DNA of 64,000 nucleotides from Kappaphycus alvarezii (Eukaryota > Rhodophyta > Florideophyceae > Gigartinales > Solieriaceae): the NCBI GenBank assembly GCA_002205965.3, contig NADL03000537.1, positions 310,001-374,000 on the forward strand, read 5' to 3'. This document shows, piece after piece, positions 1 through 8,997 of the stretch. The position numbers and the translations under genes are program-made. How positions within the stretch are numbered: the stretch's first letter is position 1; each line of letters begins with the position of its first letter. The notes beneath the pieces were generated by a model. The model saw only the letters and a program-made list of their open reading frames with translations. It was not told the origin of the DNA and did no database searches.

Positions 1-1
1 T

Positions 2-271
2 TCGAACCTCATCTACATCGCGGAACTCGCGCCCGACATCGTAAAACTCGACATGGCTCTGATCCGAAAACTAGAGCTCTCCGAGCGCAAGCAAAAGGTG
101 ATCCGCTCGATATGCGTGCTCTGTGAGGAGCTCGGCGCCCACGTGGTCGCCGAAGGGATCGAAACCGAGGACGAGCTCGCCGCAGTTATCGATTGCGGCG
201 CCCACTACGGTCAGGGTTATCTCCTCGCGCGACCTGAATGCCGAGCGCCCACGGTGTATTGGCCGTGTTGA
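2..271 (+). CDS. EAL-domain c-di-GMP phosphodiesterase, C-terminal fragment (cut by window start)
   Basis: Open from the window edge with no start codon, so only about 89 C-terminal residues are visible. They match the end of an EAL domain: a VKLD-type strand/helix, then the conserved VAEGIET motif and the GQGYLLARP signature near the C-terminus. EAL proteins hydrolyse cyclic di-GMP to pGpG. The catalytic ExL and DDxG motifs lie upstream of the window, so activity cannot be judged, and neither can an N-terminal sensory or GGDEF domain. The reading frame ends about 230 bp before the efflux operon, and I see no convincing gene in that gap. Confidence 0.85.
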   Translation, partial: SNLIYIAELAPDIVKLDMALIRKLELSERKQKVIRSICVLCEELGAHVVAEGIETEDELAAVIDCGAHYGQGYLLARPECRAPTVYWPC

Positions 272-500
272 CGCTTCGGTGGTCATGGTTACTGTCTGTG
301 CAGCACAGCGATAGGAGCATCCCGGTGCACGAATTCGACCATGTCACTCGATGTCACGCGATCGCCGATGACCGCATTCGCCGCATGCGCTCACGGCTTA
401 AACACATGAGTCCGAACACCGAAGGGTTCTCGCCGCCCGATGATCGCAATGCGTGGTCGCAGGTTACCAACGTGATAGAACGCGGGGTGAGGCCGAGCCG

Positions 501-1988
501 ATGATTCCATGGATCATGAGCATAATCGTCTCGGCAGATCTCCCAGCAACAGCCGAACACGCTGAACGCTTCGAATCGATGAAGTCAGCGGCGTCGCGTG
601 CGGTCAGTGACAAGCCGTGGTGGACCCTCTTCGACGACCCCGATCTGGTTCGGGTCGTTGAAAACGCCCTCGACAATAACTACGACCTTCGCCAGTCCGC
701 CGCCCGAATACTTTTCGCCGAGGCCCAAAGTGTCCGGGCGCTGTCACCTCTGCTCCCACGTGTCTCTGCCGATGCAACCGGTAACGTGGCACCGTTTGGG
801 TCTTTGGGATTTCAGTTTGGCGGCGGTCTCGGCGGCGGCGGCGATACGCCATCGGTCTTTTACACCGGGAGCGCCCTGCTGAACGCACGCTGGCAGCTTG
901 ATCTCTGGGGTCGGAGTCTTCTCGCTTATCAAGCGGCGCGCCTCGAGCGCAGTGCCACCGAGGGCGATCGTGAGGCCATAGCGCTCACCTTGAGCTCTGA
1001 AGTCGGTAACGCCTATTTCGACGTCGTCTTCAATCGCCAGGCGATCGCTTTGGTAGACGAGCAAATTCAAGCCAATGCGCGTTTGCTCGAACTCCTTGAG
1101 GTGCGCTTTGAGCGGGGCGAATCCACGGGGCTCGACGTACTCCAGCAGCGGCAGCAATACGCCGCGCGAGCCGCCGAGCTTCCGCCTTTACGATCTCAAT
1201 TACGAATTGCGGAGCAACGTCTCGCCGTGTTGTCGGGAACACCAACCCGCCAAACATCACCAAAAACAGCAGAGGTCCTCCCCCCGCCGCCAAGACAACC
1301 CGGCCTGGGAATCCCCGCCGACCTCCTGGCCAATCGACCCGATCTGCGCGCGGCAGCGAAACGATCACGTTCCAACGCTAAGCGAGCTTCAAGTGCCGCA
1401 CGAGTTCATCTCCCCACGCTCACTCTCAACGGCAACGGAGGGTGGCAGTTCTTCCGCGGCGGTAGAGCAACCGCGCTACCACCCGGGCCAACGACGCCGC
1501 CAGACGGGGCTACAACCCAGCCAGACCAATCTCCGACGCCGAGGGGTAGAACCCAAATCCAAAGCGTATGGGGTGCAAGTGCGACATTGAGTTTACCTCT
1601 CTTCAATGGGTTTGGAGACGTCGCCGAAGCCAGAGAAGCGCGCGCCAACGCTTCGGAAGCCGCCGATCTGCTGAATCAGAGCTTTCTCGACGCGGTCGGG
1701 GAGGTTGAAAACGCCGTTGTGACCGAGACCGAGACCCTCGAGCAACTCCAACGCTTAGAAGACCAAACCGAAGCCGCCCAACTCGCCCTGAAAGAGTCTG
1801 AAGCACGCTATATCGCGGGCCTCGCAGATTACATCGCGGTGCTCACCGCACTCACTGCTGCTCAAACCGCCGAGCGAAGCGAGCTTCAAGCACGCCGATC
1901 GATTCTCACCGCAAGGCTCCAGCTCTACGCAGCCCTCGGTGGACCTTGGACCGATGAATCCCTCAACAGCAGTGGAGATATTCAGTGA
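501..1988 (+). CDS. RND efflux outer-membrane factor (TolC/OprM/NodT family)
   Basis: Outer-membrane channel of a tripartite RND pump. The KPWWTLFDDPDL segment near residue 40 and the NYDLRQSAARI helix are characteristic of the OprM/NodT family. A second repeat begins at the RPDLRAA motif, followed by SLPLFNGFGD and long alpha-helical barrel segments. ATG 501 follows a GGTGAG-like site; a GTG at 453 is also possible. Neither start gives a good signal peptide, and no lipobox cysteine is visible, which is unusual for a protein that must cross the inner membrane. The C-terminus overlaps the next gene by 4 bp, so it heads a three-gene operon with the adaptor and the pump. Confidence 0.85.
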   Translation: MIPWIMSIIVSADLPATAEHAERFESMKSAASRAVSDKPWWTLFDDPDLVRVVENALDNNYDLRQSAARILFAEAQSVRALSPLLPRVSADATGNVAPFGSLGFQFGGGLGGGGDTPSVFYTGSALLNARWQLDLWGRSLLAYQAARLERSATEGDREAIALTLSSEVGNAYFDVVFNRQAIALVDEQIQANARLLELLEVRFERGESTGLDVLQQRQQYAARAAELPPLRSQLRIAEQRLAVLSGTPTRQTSPKTAEVLPPPPRQPGLGIPADLLANRPDLRAAAKRSRSNAKRASSAARVHLPTLTLNGNGGWQFFRGGRATALPPGPTTPPDGATTQPDQSPTPRGRTQIQSVWGASATLSLPLFNGFGDVAEAREARANASEAADLLNQSFLDAVGEVENAVVTETETLEQLQRLEDQTEAAQLALKESEARYIAGLADYIAVLTALTAAQTAERSELQARRSILTARLQLYAALGGPWTDESLNSSGDIQ

Positions 1989-3190
1989 CCATGAAAAAAT
2001 CGACCCAAGCCGCAGTGGGCTTGGCGCTGATCGTGGCAGCGTTTTGTGCAGTTGGTTTGATCGTCGCCCTTAGACCCCCAGCCGAACCGGAGGACGTCCC
2101 CGCGGTCATGGTTCCGGTCACCACGACCGAGATCCAGTTGGATAGCGTACCGGCCAAGATTCCTGCTGATGGGACGGTAGAACCAGCTGTTGCAGTCGAT
2201 ATGGTACCCGAGGTCAATGGCAAAGTCGTTTGGCGCTCGAAGAAACTTGTTCCCGGTGGCCATTTCGCCAAAAACGAAGTGATCGCCCGCATTGACTCCC
2301 GGCAGTATGCTCTTGCGGTCACCGAAGAACGTTCTCGAGTGCGGTCGGCCGAACTGGAACTCGAGCTCGAGGGGGGCCGTGGCGAAATTGCGGCCCATGA
2401 ATGGCAGATCCTGAAGGGTGACGATCCCACCAAGGCGCCGCCTCTTGCGCTTCGTCGCTCGCAGTTCGATGCAGCCCGAGTGGGCGTGGAAGCGGCGAAG
2501 AGCGCACTCGAACGCGCCGAGCTTGAACTTGAGCGCAGTGTCATGCGGGCTCCTTTCAACGCGACGGTGGTTTCAGAGAACCTGGCTCTCGGTCAATACG
2601 TGTCACCAAGCGAGAGAGTAGCGCGCTTGGTCGGCACCGACGAATTCTGGGTTCGCGCCGGAGTTCGCGTCAAAGATCTCGGCAACGTCCAAATTCCCGC
2701 GGTGAATGGGGAAACAGGCTCGCTAGCCAATGTCACCCAACGCTTGAGCGACGGCAGCTTTATTCGCCGGCAAGGCCGGGTGTTCGAATTGATCGAGGAG
2801 CTCAACCCGGGAACCAGGCAAGCCCAGCTCCTGATATCGATCCCCGAACCCTTGGTCGCTGGCGAAAATGGTCTTCCCCTGCTTCCCGGCGCCTACGTCG
2901 AGGTCGAGATCACCGGCCGCGATCTCAAGGAAATCGCCGCCGTGCCGAGCAGCTCAATCTATGACCGCAGCGTGATATGGGTGGTGGAAAACGGACGCCT
3001 CGCTCGTAAGACGATCAAAATTCACTTCTCCGAGGGCACAACCAGCTACATCTCCGGTGAGCTCGCTTCGGGCATGCAACTTGTGACCTCGCCGCTCTCT
3101 CGTCCGATTACGGGTGCCGAAGTTGAGATCAAGAACTCGGCCAATAACGTGAGCCGAAAAGCAACGGCGGAAAGGGACGAAGATGTCTAA
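1985..3190 (+). CDS. RND efflux periplasmic adaptor (membrane fusion protein, HlyD/AcrA family)
   Basis: Starts at GTG 1985 (overlapping the upstream stop by 4 bp) or ATG 1991. An N-terminal hydrophobic segment, about residues 8-29, anchors or exports the protein. Next come the lipoyl/barrel-sandwich half-motifs (VDMVPEVNGKV around residue 70 and MRAPFNATVVSENLALGQYV around 190) flanking an alpha-helical hairpin rich in Glu/Arg. The C-terminal region is beta-barrel, with the LLPGAYVEVEI motif. It bridges the inner-membrane pump and the outer-membrane channel. Length (about 400 aa) is normal for the family. It overlaps the pump gene by 8 bp. Confidence 0.9.
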   Translation: MTMKKSTQAAVGLALIVAAFCAVGLIVALRPPAEPEDVPAVMVPVTTTEIQLDSVPAKIPADGTVEPAVAVDMVPEVNGKVVWRSKKLVPGGHFAKNEVIARIDSRQYALAVTEERSRVRSAELELELEGGRGEIAAHEWQILKGDDPTKAPPLALRRSQFDAARVGVEAAKSALERAELELERSVMRAPFNATVVSENLALGQYVSPSERVARLVGTDEFWVRAGVRVKDLGNVQIPAVNGETGSLANVTQRLSDGSFIRRQGRVFELIEELNPGTRQAQLLISIPEPLVAGENGLPLLPGAYVEVEITGRDLKEIAAVPSSSIYDRSVIWVVENGRLARKTIKIHFSEGTTSYISGELASGMQLVTSPLSRPITGAEVEIKNSANNVSRKATAERDEDV

Positions 3191-6100
3191 GACAGGCGGG
3201 CCGATCGCTTGGATGGCTCAGAACCCAGTGGCCGCTAACCTCAGCATGCTTATGGTATGCGTTGGCGGATTCATTGGCATACTCACTGCCCGCCAAGAAG
3301 TGTTCCCCAAATTTGAACTCGATTTGGTACTCATCACTGTCGGCTACCCCGGCGCGAGCCCGGCAGAAGTTGAACAAGGCATAGTCCTCGCAGTTGAAGA
3401 AGCCATCCAAGGTATCGACGGGGTCAAACGGATCACCTCTGTCGCCCATGAAGGTAGGGCGATTTTGACCGCGGAGGTCTTGCGTGATGCTGACGTCAGT
3501 GTCGTCACAGCTGATATCAAGACTGCGGTCAACGCCATTCAGAGTTTTCCAGAAGATGTCGTAGAGCCGGTGATCAACATCTTGTCGGGCGACAGTCCGG
3601 TGATCTCGTTGGTGATCGCTGGCGATGAACCTCTTGGTACCCTGCACGAGATTGCCGAAGCAGCGCGCAGTGATCTGTTGCGCTACGACGGAATCACTAA
3701 AGTCGATGTTGAGGGTGTGCCCGAGCTGGAACTCAGTATCGAGGTTTCACCGCAAAATCTGGAGGCTTACGGTCTTACGCTCGATGAGATCGCCCAACAG
3801 GTGAGCGCAGGTTCGCTCGAGCTTCCGAGCGGCGGGCTCGAGACCAGCTCTGGCGAAATCTTAGTTCGCGTCGCTGACCGAAAGCGCGACACGAGCGCCT
3901 TTGAAAACATTGTCGTTCGCAGCAACCGCGTAGGCGAAGTCAAACTCGGGGACATCGCTACGGTAACCGACGGATACGCAGACACGAGCCGGGAATCCTA
4001 CTACAATGGCAAGCGGGCTGTACGCGTCACAGCGTACCGCGTTGGAGATGAAACTCCAACCGACATCGCAGATACCGTCCGTGCTTATCGCGACCAACTC
4101 CGAACGGAGACCCCGGACACGATCGAGGTTGCGATCTGGAACGACCAATCGAAGCTTCTCCGCGAACGCATCGATCTGCTGATGCGCAATGCACGCAGTG
4201 GTCTGATCTTGGTCCTGATCGTTCTCGCGATTTTTCTTAAGCCGCACCTCGCGGGTTGGGTAGCCATTGGGATCCCGATTTCATTCTGCGGTGCTTTTCT
4301 ACTGCTCGAGCCGCTGTCGCTCTCGATCAACATGATCACGCTTTTTGGATTGCTCGTGACGCTAGGCATGGTGGTGGACGATGCGATCATTATCGGTGAG
4401 AACATCTACAGTAAGACCGAAGGTGGCCAACGCTCGATCCATGCCGCCGTTGCCGGCGCTCGAGAAATGGCCGTACCGGTGACATTCTCAATCCTGACCA
4501 CGATTACAGCTTTTGGGCCTCTTCTCTTTGTCCCTGGTCCGTTAGGAAAAATCTTTAGATTGATTCCTTTAATGGTGATCTCGGTCCTTTTGTTTAGCCT
4601 GTTTGAATCGTTTTTTGTGCTTCCGGCTCACCTTGCTCACCCAGGATCGAACCGGTTCGCGCGGTTGTTTTCGCCGATCGAACGGATCCAAAGACCGGTC
4701 GCTGATTGGCTGTCACGTTTCACCCGAGGCAGCTATAAGCGTTGGGCCGAGCGGTCCGTCGAGCTGCGTTACGTTGTCTCAGCTTTCGCCCTCGCCGTCC
4801 TCATCGTCGTCGGGGGGTTGGTCGCGAGCGGGGCAATACCCGTTAGTTTTTTTCCAAAGTTAGAAGGCGACCTCGTAGTCGCCAGCGCGCGTCTTCCTTT
4901 CGGTGCGCCGGTTGAGCGAACCCTCGAAGTGCAACGACAGGTTGAGGCCGCGCTCGAACGTGCGCTCGTATCTCTGAATGGCAAAGATAACAAAGATAAG
5001 CTGACCGGGGTCTATGCGAGTATTGGCCAAGGCAGGCCGGGGGGCAATGTCGATGATGCACTATCGGCAAGCTCGGGAAACCATCTCGTGACCGTGCAAG
5101 CTAATTTGGTTTCATCGATCGATCGGGATTTCACCGCAAAGGAGTTGGGCACCGCATGGAGCCAAGAGCTTCCGAAACTACCGGGGGTGGAAGCGATGAC
5201 TGTGGACGGCGAAATCGGTGGGCCGAGCGGCAATGCGGTCAACGTTCAGCTTTCTCATCCCAACACTGCGACTCTCGCGGAAACCTCGGAGGCATTGGCT
5301 CGCGCCCTTCGAAACTATGACGGCCTCATCAACGTGGAGAACAAATACTCCGACGGTAAGACGCAGCTCGATTTTCATCTGTTGCCGGAGGCCCGCAACC
5401 TCGACATCACCTCTGGCGACGTTGCGCGTCAATTGCGATCAGCTCTCTTCGGCGCTGAAGCTATACGCGAACAGCGCGGTCGCCACGAACTCAAAGTTTA
5501 CGTACGTATTCCTGAAGACCAACGTCAAAGCGAAGATATTCTCGAGCGGCTTCGCATTCGAGCTCCCAGTGGCTCCTTCGTTCCGTTGACTAAAGTCGCG
5601 GCTTTCGACCGTGGCCACGCGCCCACGGTGATCACCCGCGAGAACAGCCGCCGAGTGGTCAAAGTGGTCGCCGATCTCGGTCCGGGTCTGGAATCCCCGC
5701 GGGATATCTTAACCAACTTGCAAGCAACGACATTCAGCGAGCTCCAAGAGAAATACCCCCGACTGGACATCGAACTGGCTGGCGAACAACGCGACGAACA
5801 GGAAGTTTTTGGTAGTCTCATGACCAATTTCATGCTGGCCACTTTTGTGATCTTCGCCCTACTGGCGATCCCTTTCCGCTCCTATCTGCAACCGTTGATC
5901 GTCATGTCGGTGATTCCTTTTGGGATGATCGGAGCGGTGGTTGGCCATGCAATCATGGGTTATGGCTTGAGTGTCGTATCCATGTTTGGCGTGATCGCGC
6001 TCTCCGGCGTCGTCGTTAACGACTCTCTGATTCTCGTCACTTCGGCGAATACCTACCGTGCGGAAGGACTTGTCCCGGCCGAAGCGATTGTGGCCGGGGG

Positions 6101-6386
6101 CATGCGACGTCTGCGCCCAATTCTACTGACATCACTCACGACCTTCTTTGGTTTAGCTCCGATGATCACCGAGACGTCGGTGCAGGCTCGATTTCTGATC
6201 CCGATGGCCGTGAGCCTCGGATTCGGAGTCTTATTCGCAACGGTGATCGTGCTGCTACTCGTGCCGGCGTTTTATATGATCGTTGTCGACGTGCAGGAGT
6301 GGACGGCGAAGCTCCTCGGTGTCAAGGGTGCTAACACTCAGGCTGAACCGCATTCTTCAGCGGGAACGATCGTGACCGGAACGTGA
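3183..6386 (+). CDS. RND efflux pump, inner-membrane permease (AcrB-like superfamily)
   Basis: A 1067-residue protein with the RND layout: TM1 near residues 14-33, a large periplasmic loop, TM2-6, TM7 near 530, a second loop and TM8-12. The proton-relay aspartates are present as D399-D400 in TM4 (GMVVDDAIIIGEN). In TM10 the equivalent of the AcrB lysine region reads VVVNDSL (N946-D947), as in many non-AcrB RND subfamilies. It exports a substrate in exchange for protons; the sequence does not identify the substrate. It is the last gene of the OMF-MFP-RND operon, and no regulator is visible next to it. Confidence 0.92.
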   Translation: MSKTGGPIAWMAQNPVAANLSMLMVCVGGFIGILTARQEVFPKFELDLVLITVGYPGASPAEVEQGIVLAVEEAIQGIDGVKRITSVAHEGRAILTAEVLRDADVSVVTADIKTAVNAIQSFPEDVVEPVINILSGDSPVISLVIAGDEPLGTLHEIAEAARSDLLRYDGITKVDVEGVPELELSIEVSPQNLEAYGLTLDEIAQQVSAGSLELPSGGLETSSGEILVRVADRKRDTSAFENIVVRSNRVGEVKLGDIATVTDGYADTSRESYYNGKRAVRVTAYRVGDETPTDIADTVRAYRDQLRTETPDTIEVAIWNDQSKLLRERIDLLMRNARSGLILVLIVLAIFLKPHLAGWVAIGIPISFCGAFLLLEPLSLSINMITLFGLLVTLGMVVDDAIIIGENIYSKTEGGQRSIHAAVAGAREMAVPVTFSILTTITAFGPLLFVPGPLGKIFRLIPLMVISVLLFSLFESFFVLPAHLAHPGSNRFARLFSPIERIQRPVADWLSRFTRGSYKRWAERSVELRYVVSAFALAVLIVVGGLVASGAIPVSFFPKLEGDLVVASARLPFGAPVERTLEVQRQVEAALERALVSLNGKDNKDKLTGVYASIGQGRPGGNVDDALSASSGNHLVTVQANLVSSIDRDFTAKELGTAWSQELPKLPGVEAMTVDGEIGGPSGNAVNVQLSHPNTATLAETSEALARALRNYDGLINVENKYSDGKTQLDFHLLPEARNLDITSGDVARQLRSALFGAEAIREQRGRHELKVYVRIPEDQRQSEDILERLRIRAPSGSFVPLTKVAAFDRGHAPTVITRENSRRVVKVVADLGPGLESPRDILTNLQATTFSELQEKYPRLDIELAGEQRDEQEVFGSLMTNFMLATFVIFALLAIPFRSYLQPLIVMSVIPFGMIGAVVGHAIMGYGLSVVSMFGVIALSGVVVNDSLILVTSANTYRAEGLVPAEAIVAGGMRRLRPILLTSLTTFFGLAPMITETSVQARFLIPMAVSLGFGVLFATVIVLLLVPAFYMIVVDVQEWTAKLLGVKGANTQAEPHSSAGTIVTGT

Positions 6387-6408
6387 GCAATGGAGAGCTC
6401 CTTAGAGT

Positions 6409-8499
6409 TCACCGGGTATCCTTGATGATCGCCTTGCACCAATGCACAGCATTCAGCAACTCGCTGCGCAACCGATAAGCTCCGCGACGACTTTGATCGA
6501 AGAATCCACGGCCGAACACACGGCCATTTTCATCGACGACGCAGTCACGTCGTGTATCGTTAACGTCGACGACTTTGAGGCGATAGTTCGGGTTGAACCT
6601 CCGTATCGCTGACGACGAAATCCGGCGATGATTTGCAATTTGACTCTGTCGTTTTTGTATCGTGATGTTCTTCCCGTGCATCCTGTAGCGGTAAAGAATA
6701 CGTGGGATATGCTTAACCCGACCTACGCGCGAAAGCTGCAGGTAAAAATCATAGTCAACCGCGCTCTCCAACGACTCGTCGAATCCCTGGATCCGGTTGT
6801 AGTCACGCGCTCGGAATGCGCGCGCGTGCGAGAATGGCATACTGGTCAAGGTGTCGACCACAGCTGGAGGTCTTCCTAGCCTGCGAGTGATCTCTCGTCC
6901 TTCGGCGTCGATCAGGACATAACCACTGATCACCAGGCTGCACTTAGGGTCAGCGCGAAGCTCCCGGACCAATAGGCCAATGGCCGTCGGTACCAGCTCG
7001 TCATCGGCGTCGAGTTGGGCGATGAACTCACCGCGACACATCGCGACCGCCCTTCGAGACGCGTATGCAATGCCTCGAGCTTTTTCTCCCCGTTCAAAGT
7101 GGACCCGGGGATCGGAGCGACTGAGTCGCTCTAAAATACTCGGTGTCTCGTCGGTAGAACCGTCATCGAATACGCAGACCTCGACGTCATGAAAACTCTG
7201 AGTCAACACGCTGGTGATCGCTGCAGCGATCCACCGCGCACAGTTGTGCGCCGGCATGTAGACACTGATCTCCGGGTTGATGGCTCGGCTACGCCGATAA
7301 CGCTTGAAACGCGGAATACGCGCCCCAAGTAAGCCACGTGTTGTGCGACGATGCTCTTCACGAGGAACAGATTCTGGATGGTTTTGGTGGTAGGCGTGGG
7401 CTAGCGCGTCGAAAATCACGTAAGTGCCGCATTCTCGAATCAACCGATAAGCAAAATCGTTGTCTTCTCCACCCCAATGCGTGAAAGCCTCGTCATAGCC
7501 CCCGATCCGCTCGGCGTCTTGACGACGAAAAGAAACATTACCGCCACTACACATCAGATAGGGAGACGGCTCCAGCGCGAGCTTTCCGCTGATCGCTACG
7601 GCCAAGTGGCGCCAATCACGACGCAGCCAACGGAGCTTACCGGCATTCGGCAATTCGCCTCGGGGTAAACCCGCCAGAAGTTCTGGCGACCCGAGAAGCT
7701 CCTCTGCGCTTGTACCGTCGGCATCGACATAGCTTCGGTCGCCGGCAACCATCAGGGACCGATCCGAGGTTGCAAACCAACGAGCGTGTGCCGCCAGAAA
7801 CTCGGGATCCGGCATCATATCGCAATCGAGGGAGACAATAACCTCATTTGCCGCGACGCCGATCGCCTTGTTGCGAACCGCGGCCAAACGATAGCCACGA
7901 TCCTCCTGTCGTACCCAACGCAACTTGAACCGATCCGAGAAGGACGTGTGGAGACTCTCGGGGGCGTCGGAGCTTCCGTCGTCAGCGATGATCACCTCGA
8001 AGCGTTCCCGAGGATAATTTTGGTGGCTCAAAGCGGCTAGGGTGCGTCCCAAATGAGCCCGTCGATTGTAGGTTGGGATAATAACACTTAAACTCGGGAA
8101 AGTATCCAATTCGGCGGGTTGCGGCGGTTGGATAAAACGGAAATCATTACCAAAACCCGGATCCGACCGACTCAGACGGGTACGCAGGAAACGCCACAGT
8201 AAATGCCCTTCCGCGGGGTACCGCCACGGGATTAATTCCCCGGAATCCAAGATATAGCGCCGCCGTGCAGGAACAGCGAGCAGCAAAGCGCGCAGAGGCA
8301 ACGTTGCTGGGGTGGCGGGCAGAGCGTCTACAGCGACGACGGCATCCCAGAACCGTCGGTGAGGCCAAAACCCCGGTGGACCGGTCTCCAAACAGAGTCG
8401 GTGAGCGGACGGGATCTCGCGCTCGAGCCAATCGGTCGAAATTCGCGAGAGAGGGGCGCTATGCAGCACCAGCGTGGTCGTTGGCGACAGAGGCTTCAT
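6409..8499 (-). CDS. Double GT2-domain glycosyltransferase
   Basis: About 696 aa from ATG 8499; an open frame continues further upstream, but the first well-placed ATG after the divergent PilZ gene is chosen. Two GT-A domains are fused. The first starts near residue 138 (SVIIPTYNRR) with ADDGSSD, a DCD metal motif near 225 and a GGED motif near 342 typical of galactosyl-type GT2/GT7C domains. The second starts near 410 (ISVYMPAHN) with FDDGST and DADD near 496. Such two-domain enzymes often build alternating or repeating polysaccharides. The N-terminal 135 residues have no obvious domain. It diverges from a PilZ gene 124 bp away. Confidence 0.85.
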   Translation of the reverse strand: MKPLSPTTTLVLHSAPLSRISTDWLEREIPSAHRLCLETGPPGFWPHRRFWDAVVAVDALPATPATLPLRALLLAVPARRRYILDSGELIPWRYPAEGHLLWRFLRTRLSRSDPGFGNDFRFIQPPQPAELDTFPSLSVIIPTYNRRAHLGRTLAALSHQNYPRERFEVIIADDGSSDAPESLHTSFSDRFKLRWVRQEDRGYRLAAVRNKAIGVAANEVIVSLDCDMMPDPEFLAAHARWFATSDRSLMVAGDRSYVDADGTSAEELLGSPELLAGLPRGELPNAGKLRWLRRDWRHLAVAISGKLALEPSPYLMCSGGNVSFRRQDAERIGGYDEAFTHWGGEDNDFAYRLIRECGTYVIFDALAHAYHQNHPESVPREEHRRTTRGLLGARIPRFKRYRRSRAINPEISVYMPAHNCARWIAAAITSVLTQSFHDVEVCVFDDGSTDETPSILERLSRSDPRVHFERGEKARGIAYASRRAVAMCRGEFIAQLDADDELVPTAIGLLVRELRADPKCSLVISGYVLIDAEGREITRRLGRPPAVVDTLTSMPFSHARAFRARDYNRIQGFDESLESAVDYDFYLQLSRVGRVKHIPRILYRYRMHGKNITIQKRQSQIANHRRISSSAIRRFNPNYRLKVVDVNDTRRDCVVDENGRVFGRGFFDQSRRGAYRLRSELLNAVHWCKAIIKDTR

Positions 8500-8622
8500 T
8501 GGAGTAACCCGTGCGTTATTGCCAGCTCCAGCGGGCGGCGACAAGGGCGCGAATATCGACCGACTCGGGTAAACTATCCAAGAGTCGTGAATTGTTGTAT
8601 CCTCCGAAAAGAGAGGAGTTTG

Positions 8623-8937
8623 ATGGCCACAGAATTTGAGCGACCCACGGAAAGACGCGGCGCGCGCCGAGTGCGCTTGCGTCAGCCGATGCATATCTCC
8701 GTGGACTCCAGACGATGGGTCGCCTTTTGTCTTGACCTCTCCGTATCGGGTATCGGCGCTTGGTCCTCCGAGGCACTCGACCCCGGTTCAACCATCCACG
8801 CCACCTTCAAGCACCGTGACGAAGAATTCGATGTCCGCGCGGAAGTGGTGCGCTGCGAGGAATCCAGGCCCGCGCGCTTGGGTTTGAGAATAACCAAAAT
8901 CCACCCGAAGCTATTTACCCTCCTCGAAACCCACTAG
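8623..8937 (+). CDS. PilZ-domain protein (c-di-GMP effector)
   Basis: A 104-aa single-domain protein. ATG 8623 is fixed by an excellent GAGAGGAG site 6-8 nt upstream; longer in-frame starts overlap the divergent glycosyltransferase and lack such a site. The N-terminus carries the RRxxR-type c-di-GMP motif (ERRGARRVRLR, about residues 11-21), and DLSVSGIGAW near residues 38-47 is the D/NxSxxG second motif. Both ligand motifs are intact, so ligand binding is likely. The divergent glycosyltransferase is a plausible but unproven target. Confidence 0.88.
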   Translation: MATEFERPTERRGARRVRLRQPMHISVDSRRWVAFCLDLSVSGIGAWSSEALDPGSTIHATFKHRDEEFDVRAEVVRCEESRPARLGLRITKIHPKLFTLLETH

Positions 8938-8997
8938 TTCGCCGCGCTCGGTGCGGCTGGCCACCAGGTCAACCCGATCACCAACCCCTATCGAAAC

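Noticed and set aside
744..1157. 137-codon minus-strand open frame in the efflux OMF gene
   Set aside because: Antisense shadow of a clearly conserved OprM/NodT coding region.
8359..8622. 88-codon N-terminal extension of the PilZ gene
   Set aside because: It overlaps the divergent glycosyltransferase, lacks a ribosome site, and the ATG at 8623 has a near-perfect one; the PilZ motifs begin right after it.
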